A DNA stretch of 45,156 nucleotides, taken from RUG11783 sp964599695 (GTDB lineage Bacteria > Bacillota > Clostridia > Oscillospirales > Ruminococcaceae). The position numbers and the translations under genes are program-made. Below are positions 1-6,973 of the stretch, piece after piece (positions within the stretch are counted from its first letter, which is position 1; the number at the start of each line of letters is the position of its first letter). Location: assembly GCA_964599695.1 (NCBI GenBank), contig CAZRGP010000016.1, positions 1 through 45,156 of the forward strand. Direction: 5' to 3'. The notes below the pieces were generated by a model. The model saw only the letters and a list, made by a program, of their open reading frames with translations, did not search any database and was not told the DNA's origin.

Positions 1-56
1 GGAGATAATCCCTGAAATCTCACCAAATTCTTAACAATATTGACCACGGGGAACAA

Positions 57-97
57 GAAAAAGGAGCTGTTACAAAACTTCCATTTTGCAACAGCCC
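57..97 (-). terminator. Intrinsic terminator after ptsI
   Basis: On the minus strand a 15-bp stem (GGGGCTGTTGCAAAA pairing with TTTTGTAACAGCTCC, six-base loop) is followed by a run of five T. It lies 18 bases past the ptsI stop codon and closes the leftward transcription unit. Confidence 0.9.
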
Positions 98-115
98 CTT
101 ATGCTAATAATATGA

Positions 116-1795
116 TCAGAACTGGTTGCCTTCTCCGAGAAGATCATCAAGAATGGCCTCTTTGACCTCGCTGACATTCGTCTCGCGCACTTTCTTGCGC
201 ACCGGCAATACAGACCGCGGAGAAACGGAGAGCTCATCGATACCGATTGAAAGGAAGGTCTCGGTAAGATCGAGATCGGCGCCAAGCTCACCGCAGATTC
301 CAACCCAGATTCCGTTCTTATGCGCATTGTCGCACACCATCTTCAGAAGACGCAGAACTGCAGGGTGGTGAGGATTGAAGAAACGGCCGAGGTCATTGTT
401 CTGACGGTCGCATGCAAGCGTGTACTGAGTAAGGTCGTTCGTTCCACAGCTGAAGAAGTCTACTTCCTTAGCCAGACGGTCGCTCATGACTGCGGCAGCA
501 GGTGTTTCCACCATGATACCGATCTGAACATGCTCGTCGTAGGGGATCCCTTCCGCCTTCAGTTCCGCCTTGACAGCGTTGCACATCTTTTTCGCCTCTC
601 TTACTTCCCACACGCTGGTGACCATCGGGAACATGATGCCCAGATGACCGTAAGCAGAAGCGCGGAACAGAGCACGAAGCTGTGTGCGGAATATCTCCGG
701 ACGGTTGAGGCAGATACGGAGAGCACGGTTACCAAGAGCCGGGTTCTCCTCTTTGGGCAGTTCAAAGAAATCGATCTGCTTGTCCGCACCGATATCAAGG
801 GTCCGGATGATGACTTCCTTGTTGCCCATTTCCGAGAGGACCTGCTTGTATGCCTCAAACTGATAGTCTTCTGTCGGATAGTCGTCACAGTTCAGGTAAA
901 GGAACTCACTTCTGAACAGGCCGACGCCGCCCGCATCGTTGGAAAGCACCGCGTGAACATCCTCGGGGCTTCCGATGTTGCAGTAGATCCGCATGGACTG
1001 TCCGTCAAGGGTCACGTTTTCCTTGCCCTTCAGTTCCTCCAGCATCTGCTGATACTCGAGTTGTTTTCTTCTCTTCTCCATAAGGTAGTTCGTGGTATCC
1101 TCATCGGGATCCACAAAAACCTGACCGGTGGAACCGTCGACGATCGCCTGACGGCCTTCATATTCCGCCTTCATCTGGTCAGCGACGCCAACGATGGCCG
1201 GAATGCCCATTGTACGTGCCAGAATGGCCGTATGGCTGGAACTCGATCCGCCTTCGGTTACAAAAGCGAGGATCTTGGTCTTGTCCAGCTGGATCGTCTC
1301 GCTGGGAGCGAGGTCATCTGCTGCAAGAATGACCGGGACATCCGAGTTGATCCCACCCTGAACGACACCGTAGAGAATGTTGAGGATCCTGTCGGAGACG
1401 TCCTTCACGTCTGCGGCTCTCGCCTGCATATAAGTGTCATCCATGGATGCAAACATATCCGCGAACTGCGCAGCTGTATCAGTAACTGCTGCCTCTGCGT
1501 TGTTTGCTTCCTCCATGATCAATGCCTGAATGGCATCTTCATAATCAAGGTCTTCCGCCATCAGCTGGTGCGTCTCAAAGAGCATAGCCGCCTCATCTCC
1601 GGCTTCCTCTCTGGCTTTTTCCGCCAATTCGCCGAGCTGTTCTATGCACTTCTGCTGTGCGTCTTTGAATCTCTCCCACTCAGCTGCTGTATCTTCAACG
1701 GTATAGCGGCGAAGGGTCGTTTTGGCGCGCTGATAGAAATACAGAGGGCCGGAGGCAACTCCCGTCGATACACCTTTTCCTTGAATCGTAATCAT
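116..1795 (-). CDS. ptsI: PTS enzyme I (phosphoenolpyruvate-protein phosphotransferase)
   Basis: Cytoplasmic enzyme that takes phosphate from phosphoenolpyruvate and passes it to HPr, the first step of every sugar PTS. The 559-residue protein is slightly shorter than the usual 570-575. It has the N-terminal HPr-binding helical region, the swivelling phosphohistidine domain with the motif GGSSSSHTAI (active histidine at residue 188), and the C-terminal PEP-binding barrel with DIGADKQ and CGELGAD. It follows ptsH on the same strand with a 67-base gap that contains a terminator-like hairpin. The gene lies at the end of the leftward ascorbate run, so it may serve the ascorbate PTS. Whether it is the only enzyme I in the genome cannot be judged from this window. 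Confidence 0.97.
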   Translation of the reverse strand: MITIQGKGVSTGVASGPLYFYQRAKTTLRRYTVEDTAAEWERFKDAQQKCIEQLGELAEKAREEAGDEAAMLFETHQLMAEDLDYEDAIQALIMEEANNAEAAVTDTAAQFADMFASMDDTYMQARAADVKDVSDRILNILYGVVQGGINSDVPVILAADDLAPSETIQLDKTKILAFVTEGGSSSSHTAILARTMGIPAIVGVADQMKAEYEGRQAIVDGSTGQVFVDPDEDTTNYLMEKRRKQLEYQQMLEELKGKENVTLDGQSMRIYCNIGSPEDVHAVLSNDAGGVGLFRSEFLYLNCDDYPTEDYQFEAYKQVLSEMGNKEVIIRTLDIGADKQIDFFELPKEENPALGNRALRICLNRPEIFRTQLRALFRASAYGHLGIMFPMVTSVWEVREAKKMCNAVKAELKAEGIPYDEHVQIGIMVETPAAAVMSDRLAKEVDFFSCGTNDLTQYTLACDRQNNDLGRFFNPHHPAVLRLLKMVCDNAHKNGIWVGICGELGADLDLTETFLSIGIDELSVSPRSVLPVRKKVRETNVSEVKEAILDDLLGEGNQF

Positions 1796-1823
1796 ATGAC
1801 TCTCCTTATATTATGAAAGTATC

Positions 1824-1850
1824 AAAAACAGACGGCACGAGCCGCCTGTC
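1824..1850 (-). terminator. Terminator-like hairpin between ptsH and ptsI
   Basis: On the minus strand a nine-base-pair stem (ACAGGCGGC with GCCGTCTGT, one G-U pair, four-base loop) is followed by five T. It lies between the HPr stop and the enzyme I start. If it stops part of the transcripts, HPr would be made in excess of enzyme I (inference). Confidence 0.75.
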
Positions 1851-1862
1851 TTTTGTTGTATT

Positions 1863-2123
1863 TTAGAGATTCTCTTTGAGGTAAGCCTGAAGATCGGCTG
1901 CGACTGCCTCCTCATCTCCGCCATCAACCCTGAATTTCACCGTATCACCCTGGCGAACTCCGAGGCCCATAACTGCCATAAGGCGAAGTCCATCGACAGT
2001 CTTCTCACCCTTTGTAAGGGAAATCTTGGTTCCTTCGTACTTTTTCAGCTGGCGGACCAGATTGCCTGCGGGGCGGGCATGGATTCCAACAGGATCGGTT
2101 ACGACAAATTCAAATTCTTTCAT
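1863..2123 (-). CDS. ptsH: HPr phosphocarrier protein of the PTS
   Basis: Small cytoplasmic phosphocarrier that moves phosphate from enzyme I to the IIA components. It has 86 residues, the normal size. The active-site motif GIHARPAG places the phosphorylatable histidine at residue 15. In the segment KTVDGLRLMAVMGLGV, the position that holds regulatory Ser46 in Bacillus HPr is an arginine (residue 47 here, after a one-residue offset), so control by HPr kinase at that site looks impossible. The strong ribosome binding site AAGGAG lies before the start. A terminator separates it from ulaF upstream and a weaker hairpin separates it from ptsI downstream. Confidence 0.96.
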   Translation of the reverse strand: MKEFEFVVTDPVGIHARPAGNLVRQLKKYEGTKISLTKGEKTVDGLRLMAVMGLGVRQGDTVKFRVDGGDEEAVAADLQAYLKENL

Positions 2124-2162
2124 AATTAATCTCCTTGTAAAATGAACTCATTAATAAAGTAC

Positions 2163-2199
2163 AAAAAAACAGTGATAAAATCAACCGATTTTGTTCACT
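2163..2199 (-). terminator. Intrinsic terminator between ulaF and ptsH
   Basis: On the minus strand AGTGA-AC-AAAATC pairs with GATTTT-A-TCACT around a GGTT loop and is followed by G and seven T. It should end, at least partly, transcripts coming from ulaF. That makes ptsH-ptsI a semi-separate unit. No convincing promoter for ptsH was found in the short stretch that follows. Confidence 0.75.
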
Positions 2200-2202
2200 A
2201 TC

Positions 2203-2898
2203 TCAATTCTGGCCGTAATAAGCGTTGGCTCCGTGCTTGCGGAAATAGTGCTTATCCTGCAGTTCCTGAGGCGCAGGCTGAACTTCTCTGTTGATCAATT
2301 CCGTCCAGAATGCCATCTTAGCGCACTCCTCAAGGACAACGGCGCAGTGAACAGCATCTTCCGGATTCTTTCCCCAGCAGAAAGGCCCGTGGTTCTTGCA
2401 CAGAGCAGCGGAAACCGCTTCATAATCTTTACCGAGACGAGCGAATTCGTTGACGATGAGATGTCCTGTGTTCTCTTCATAGGCATCCTCGATCTCTTCT
2501 GCTGTCAGGCAGCGAAGGCAAGGAACATCTCCATAGAAATAATCCGCATGTGTCGTTCCGTAGCAAGGAATGCTCCTTCCGGACTGTGCCCAGCTGGTTG
2601 CATACGGAGAATGAGTATGTACTACACCGCCGATATTCGGGAACGCTTTATAGAGTTCCACATGGGTCGCAGTATCGGAAGAAGGTTTCAGACGACCTTC
2701 CACGACTTTTCCGTTAAGGTCTACAACGACCATGTCATCTGCAGTCATGACCTCGTAGTCCACGCCGCTCGGTTTGATGACGAACAGACCGCTCTCGCGA
2801 TCGATCCCGGAGACATTGCCCCAAGTAAAAGTGACTAGATTGTACTTGGGAAGAAGCATATTCGCTTCAAAGACTTCTTTTTTCAATTGCTCAAGCAT
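2203..2898 (-). CDS. ulaF: L-ribulose-5-phosphate 4-epimerase (UlaF/AraD family)
   Basis: Converts L-ribulose-5-phosphate to D-xylulose-5-phosphate, the last step of ascorbate breakdown before the pentose phosphate pathway. The 231-residue length is that of the AraD/UlaF/SgbE class II aldolase-like epimerases. Visible motifs are GNVSGID near residue 28, the substrate-binding KPSGVDYE, and the zinc ligands in HTHSPYATSWAQ, with a further histidine in NEFARLGKDYEA..NHGPF. AraD enzymes of arabinose metabolism have the same fold, but the ulaE and ulaG neighbours favour the ascorbate role. It lies 20 bases downstream of ulaE in the same direction, with an AAAGGAGTG ribosome site. Confidence 0.93.
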   Translation of the reverse strand: MLEQLKKEVFEANMLLPKYNLVTFTWGNVSGIDRESGLFVIKPSGVDYEVMTADDMVVVDLNGKVVEGRLKPSSDTATHVELYKAFPNIGGVVHTHSPYATSWAQSGRSIPCYGTTHADYFYGDVPCLRCLTAEEIEDAYEENTGHLIVNEFARLGKDYEAVSAALCKNHGPFCWGKNPEDAVHCAVVLEECAKMAFWTELINREVQPAPQELQDKHYFRKHGANAYYGQN

Positions 2899-2918
2899 AA
2901 TACAGTATCACTCCTTTT

Positions 2919-3779
2919 TTATAAACCCATATCATGGGCAACTTTATCGATTTTTTCGCGAAGGAACCTGCTGGAGTCACTGATCGTACGGACATAATCC
3001 TGTCCTTTCTGATACCAGAACTCACCGGTAAATATCCTTACGCCCATTTTCAGGCTCGCTTCGATGCAGCGTTCATACTCCGTATGTCCGTCTGCCTGGC
3101 CGAAATTCATGTCGCGGTACAGGCCCGGTTTGGTCTCCTTCAGATGCACTGCGAAAATGTGACCGTCACCCAGCATCATATCATCCACGACATCGTGTCC
3201 ATACAAAACAGCTGCATTCTTCAGGTTTCCGATATCAGGGTAAACGCCCAGCCAGGGGGAGCCGACCTCAGTGACATATTTCATGGTCTTTCCAACAGTA
3301 TCCATGAACGGTGTTTCCATGGTCTCAAAAGCGAGTACCACACCGGATTTCGCTGCCATCATAGCAGCTTCACGCAGGTTTTCCCCAAACCACTTACGGG
3401 TATCCTCATCGCCCTCTTCGTAATAGACATCGTAACCGGCGAGCTGGATGATGGATATCCCAGCGTTGTCCGCGAATCTGATCGCTTTCTCCATGATATC
3501 CATAGAGCGCTTTCTGATCTCAGCGTCATGCGACCCGAACGGGTATTTGCGGTGCCCGGAAAGGCACATCGTAAGGAGAGGAGTTCCCATAGTGCGGGAG
3601 ATCATGCCCAGTTCCCTCTGGCGCGCCGGATCCCATTCAAGTCTCTCAAGGCGCCAGTCTGTCTCGTCCACACTGATCTCGAGCCGATCAAATCCGTTAT
3701 CACGCGCGATACGGAACATCTCGGGAAAATCGAAACCCACCGGGATCGCTTTCTCATATAAGCCCAAAGAATAATCCAT
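2919..3779 (-). CDS. ulaE: L-xylulose-5-phosphate 3-epimerase (UlaE/SgbU family)
   Basis: Isomerises L-xylulose-5-phosphate (also called L-ribulose-5-phosphate 3-epimerase) in the ascorbate pathway. The 286-residue protein is an AP-endonuclease-2-like TIM barrel. It begins MDYSLGLYEKAIP and carries the metal-ligand segments FETMETPFMD, YPDIGN, HLKETKPG and GEFWY. The start at 3779 was chosen because AAAAGGGGA lies at the right distance; an upstream in-frame ATG at 3833 has no such site and would add residues unlike the family. It is 22 bases after the propeller-like gene and 20 bases before ulaF, so the three are probably translated from one message. Confidence 0.93.
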   Translation of the reverse strand: MDYSLGLYEKAIPVGFDFPEMFRIARDNGFDRLEISVDETDWRLERLEWDPARQRELGMISRTMGTPLLTMCLSGHRKYPFGSHDAEIRKRSMDIMEKAIRFADNAGISIIQLAGYDVYYEEGDEDTRKWFGENLREAAMMAAKSGVVLAFETMETPFMDTVGKTMKYVTEVGSPWLGVYPDIGNLKNAAVLYGHDVVDDMMLGDGHIFAVHLKETKPGLYRDMNFGQADGHTEYERCIEASLKMGVRIFTGEFWYQKGQDYVRTISDSSRFLREKIDKVAHDMGL

Positions 3780-3801
3780 TTTGTTCCCCTTTTCCGAAGT
3801 A

Positions 3802-4851
3802 TTAAGCGAACAGCTCGTAGAGAGCGACCTCATCTGTCTCGCGGTTGGCAGCGATCAGCATGTCCTTATCCCCGTCCCTGTAATACATACAGTTCGCAGG
3901 GCCGGCGCCTGCATCAAGGACATCCATCACATAGCGGCCTTCCTGGAAATAGACCGCATAGAGCTCTCTGTCTTCCTGTCGATTGCCTATAAAGGCGATC
4001 TCCTTGCCACCCAGTTTGGCTCCCCACACAGCGTGAAGGAAAGGCATCTTCTTCTCACATTCGAAGACTTTTTCAAACACGCCGCTATTCTCTTTATATA
4101 CCATCATTGTATCACCGTGGAAAGGTGAAAGGACCAGAAGTTCTCTTTCGCCGTCGCCGTCATAGTCCTGATACAGCATGTCACTTGTAGGAACATCGAG
4201 AATGCACTGCGCAGTCCACTCCCCTCCCTTTTCTTCCGGAGGCGTGATCTTATAGACACCGTTCTGGGTACCGGCAAGAACGAAGCTGAAATCCTGCTCT
4301 TCACATTTGCAGAAGCCGTGGTTCTTATAGAGACCACTGACAAGAGGCGTCAGCACAAGCTGATTCTCCGCGTTATAGCTGCGTATATCTGTCGGAAGTT
4401 CGGCGACCCAGATCCTGCCGGGGCAGGTCCAGTCATCCTTAAAGGCATGAGCCGATTTCAGTGTGCATGCAACCAGATACTTGATCCCGGCGCGCTCCAC
4501 GATTCCAAAGCGGTGCACGAACGGAAGATCGCACAAGACGTTGCACTTCCATTCCCCGTTCTCTCTCGTATAGTAGACGATCTTGGCTTCCGCGGAGTTG
4601 TTGGGAGAGAAGAACTTTTGGGTTGCCATAAGGATGGGATCCTCATCTGCGGTCAGCGGATACTGACAGAGCGTCATAACTCCGCCGGGTCCCTCCCACA
4701 GGGTATCAACGCGCTCGCCATTCATGTTGTAGATATAGCAGGGATCTGTTTTCTCCGCAGCAGTGATAAGATGGCGCTCACCATCAAAATCAAACTCTGC
4801 AACGGCATAGCATTTGTTGAGTTGGTCAATGACCTTTTTCTCAGCCCTCAT
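3802..4851 (-). CDS. Unknown propeller-like protein in the ascorbate operon
   Basis: Function not recognised. The 349 residues read as about seven repeats of roughly 45 residues, typical of a seven-bladed beta-propeller of the FG-GAP/VCBS type. Acidic turns that look calcium-binding occur at DFDGE (21-25), DYDGDGE (229-235) and RDGDKD (325-330). There is no signal peptide or membrane segment, so the protein is probably cytoplasmic, which is unusual for this fold. Aligning the blade starts puts a histidine at the same place in three blades (H113 in VHRFGI, H178 in NHGFCK, H273 in LHAVWG), possibly facing the central channel. It sits between ulaG and ulaE, where one might expect the missing decarboxylase UlaD. 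Enzymatic, sensor or scaffold roles are all possible. Confidence 0.85.
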   Translation of the reverse strand: MRAEKKVIDQLNKCYAVAEFDFDGERHLITAAEKTDPCYIYNMNGERVDTLWEGPGGVMTLCQYPLTADEDPILMATQKFFSPNNSAEAKIVYYTRENGEWKCNVLCDLPFVHRFGIVERAGIKYLVACTLKSAHAFKDDWTCPGRIWVAELPTDIRSYNAENQLVLTPLVSGLYKNHGFCKCEEQDFSFVLAGTQNGVYKITPPEEKGGEWTAQCILDVPTSDMLYQDYDGDGERELLVLSPFHGDTMMVYKENSGVFEKVFECEKKMPFLHAVWGAKLGGKEIAFIGNRQEDRELYAVYFQEGRYVMDVLDAGAGPANCMYYRDGDKDMLIAANRETDEVALYELFA

Positions 4852-4868
4852 GTTTATTCCTTTCGTGT

Positions 4869-4898
4869 AACTGCATCGGCTGTACAGCCGATGCAGTT
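4869..4898 (-). other. Perfect 30-base palindrome between ulaG and the propeller gene
   Basis: Fourteen bases, AACTGCATCGGCTG, are followed by TA and their exact reverse complement. In RNA this forms a 14-bp hairpin. No T run follows on the minus strand, so it is not a standard terminator. It may be a stability or processing element that lets ulaG and the downstream genes differ in level, or a protein-binding site. Confidence 0.8.
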
Positions 4899-4920
4899 CA
4901 TTATTGTTCTTCTATGAAAA

Positions 4921-6024
4921 TTACAGGACGCTGCGGTAAGGAGTATTGGGCTCATAATCGAAGCAATCATGGAAGCCCCTGTCATGGTGATAGGCCATGC
5001 GGTCTTTGTCATCGGGGTATACATAGTGGCCGCCTACCTCCCAGAAGAAGGGGTGGAACTTGTAATCGAGACGGTCTTTTCTCATCTCCCAGAGGACTTT
5101 GATCTCATTTACATCAGCCTGGAAGTTGGTCCATACATCGTGATGGATCGGAATGACGACCTTGCACTGAAGCGCTTCTGCCATACGGAGGACATCAACG
5201 GCTTCCATCTTGTCCTGGATACCTACGGGGTTGAGACCGAATGCTGCTGTCGCGACATCGATATCATAGTCCTTGCCATGTTTCGCAAAGTAGATGGAAT
5301 AATGGGAGTCACCGCTGTGATAAATGTTGCCGCCGGGTGTCTTGATGATGTAGTTGACAGCCTTCTCATCCATGTCTGTCGGGCATTTTCCGCGAAGATC
5401 CTCACGGTCCGGGCCGGTGGAATCTGTCGTTACGATGCAGGTACGGTCAAAGGAATCAACCGCGACAATCTCAAGGTCCTTGATCTTGATGACATCGCCG
5501 GGTTTCACAACGATGCACTGCTCCTTCGGTACGCCCCAGCTCACCCAGTAATCGACACATTTCTGAGCGCCGATGAACGGTACCGGGATCTCGTTTCCGT
5601 TTTCATCAGTGGTTGTCATACCGCTGTTGACGACATGAGCTGCAAGCTCCGCGCTCATATGGTCCTGATGATAGTGCGTGGCGAGAACCGCATCCAGATG
5701 ATTGATCATGAAAGGATCAATGACGAAAGGAACGTTTCTGAGGTTCGGCTGCATCGCGCGGACGCCTGCCATGTTGGCCATCTGGTGACCGACCTTCATC
5801 TTTCCGTCACCGTGTGTTCGCTTTCCGTTTCCTGCCCAGAGGTCGACTGTGATATTGGCTCCGCCAGGTGTCTTGAACCACATGCCGACACATCCCAGCC
5901 ACCACATCGCGACGGTACCAGGCTTAACATCCCAGTTCTCGATCTCTTCAGTGAGCCATGTCCCCCACTCAGGGAATGTGCTCATGACCCATTTTTCTCT
6001 AGTCATCTCGCTGATTTTGCTCAT
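4921..6024 (-). CDS. ulaG: L-ascorbate-6-phosphate lactonase
   Basis: Cytoplasmic metallo-beta-lactamase-fold enzyme that opens the lactone ring of L-ascorbate-6-phosphate to give 3-keto-L-gulonate-6-phosphate, the first step after PTS uptake. The 367-residue length fits the family (about 355). The metal-binding motif THYHQDH is near residue 116, HSGDSHYSIYF near 240 and IPIHHDVWTNF near 300. It starts the leftward run, with AGGAGG five bases before the ATG. It is the gene that best identifies the locus as ascorbate catabolism. Confidence 0.96.
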   Translation of the reverse strand: MSKISEMTREKWVMSTFPEWGTWLTEEIENWDVKPGTVAMWWLGCVGMWFKTPGGANITVDLWAGNGKRTHGDGKMKVGHQMANMAGVRAMQPNLRNVPFVIDPFMINHLDAVLATHYHQDHMSAELAAHVVNSGMTTTDENGNEIPVPFIGAQKCVDYWVSWGVPKEQCIVVKPGDVIKIKDLEIVAVDSFDRTCIVTTDSTGPDREDLRGKCPTDMDEKAVNYIIKTPGGNIYHSGDSHYSIYFAKHGKDYDIDVATAAFGLNPVGIQDKMEAVDVLRMAEALQCKVVIPIHHDVWTNFQADVNEIKVLWEMRKDRLDYKFHPFFWEVGGHYVYPDDKDRMAYHHDRGFHDCFDYEPNTPYRSVL

Positions 6025-6412
6025 CTGTTCCTCCTATAAATAAAATTCATTCTCATTTTATATGATTTGATCGCCCGTCGCCAGTCGGTTGTAACGATCA
6101 TATACCGAACATATAACAACAGGAAACCCTACGATGTAATGATACTTCCCCTTGCAAGAAACGGTCAACACAAAAAGGGCAGTTTTACTATATTTTATTG
6201 TCTGCAGCGCCATTTTCGTCATATTTAACCAATTATTTCCTCATTATGTGTGCAATTTGCTAACTAGCATATTATCCATGATATGTTTGCGCTGATTGTG
6301 CGTTTTTCACAAACTTTCCATATTTGCCCCAAAACAATCATTTTTCGAACATATTTTAATTGATTTTATGCATGCCATAAAGTAACATTACAACGAAAGG
6401 AGGATGAAGCTA
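6025..6412. promoter_or_regulatory. Divergent control region between ulaG and ulaC
   Basis: This 388-base AT-rich gap has no gene and drives both arms of the ascorbate locus. The nine-base word CGAACATAT occurs twice (6106-6114 and 6346-6354), and a one-mismatch inverted copy lies at 6281-6289. Near the first copy, CATATA repeats at an 11-base period (6099 and 6110), flanked by GTTGT and ACAAC (6088-6120). Such helically phased repeats would suit a DeoR-family regulator like the one at 9952, but that is inference. No strong TTGACA/TATAAT pair was found, consistent with controlled promoters. Confidence 0.5.
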
Positions 6413-6895
6413 ATGTCTAGTGTATTCAAGGATATAGTAGAGAAAAAACATTATCGTTTCATCGATGGTGAAGGTGTCACATGGCAGGAGGCAGTTCGGC
6501 TGAGCGCTGAGCCTCTTGTTGCAGACGGTACAGTCAGCGAGGACTACTACAAACAGATCGTTGCGTGTATCGAGAAGTATGGACCGTATGTCGTATTCGA
6601 CCACAATGTCGCTATGCCTCATACAACCGAGAACGCGGAAGGTGCTTATAAGACCGGTATCGGTTTCATGGTCTCCGAGAAACTTATCGACTTCGGATAT
6701 GACGAAGACGGTGAGAAGAAGGAAGCTAATCTGTTCTTTACCCTCTCCGCTGCAAACCCCGATGAGCACACTGACAATATCATGCAGCTGTCTCAGATCT
6801 TCGTGAATGACGATCTTCTCGATGCGCTGCAGGCGGCAAGGACCCCTGAGGACATTCTCGCTGCCGAAGAGAAATACCCCTGCGAGGAAGAATAA
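6413..6895 (+). CDS. ulaC: PTS ascorbate-type IIA component
   Basis: Cytoplasmic IIA domain of the ascorbate PTS. It accepts phosphate from HPr on a histidine and passes it to UlaB. The 160-residue protein belongs to the mannitol/fructose-type IIA fold. The active-site region is DHNVAMPHTTENAEG. The start at 6413 was chosen because AAAGGAGG (6396-6403) ends nine bases before it; an in-frame ATG at 6404 directly abuts that site. It is first in the rightward run, 78 bases before ulaA. The order IIA-IIC-IIB differs from the ulaABC order of enterobacteria. Confidence 0.93.
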   Translation: MSSVFKDIVEKKHYRFIDGEGVTWQEAVRLSAEPLVADGTVSEDYYKQIVACIEKYGPYVVFDHNVAMPHTTENAEGAYKTGIGFMVSEKLIDFGYDEDGEKKEANLFFTLSAANPDEHTDNIMQLSQIFVNDDLLDALQAARTPEDILAAEEKYPCEEE

Positions 6896-6973
6896 ATCTC
6901 AGCAGGAACTATCCATTGAATCATCCGTACGCGGATCATTCATAAAGAGGAATAAAATAAGGAGAAAAAAGTA

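Noticed and set aside
320..1816. A 498-codon open frame on the plus strand
   Set aside because: It is antisense to ptsI, which has full family motifs; no ribosome site or recognisable domain.
6281..6296. Possible CcpA cre site in the ula control region
   Set aside because: At least three mismatches at conserved positions of the cre consensus.
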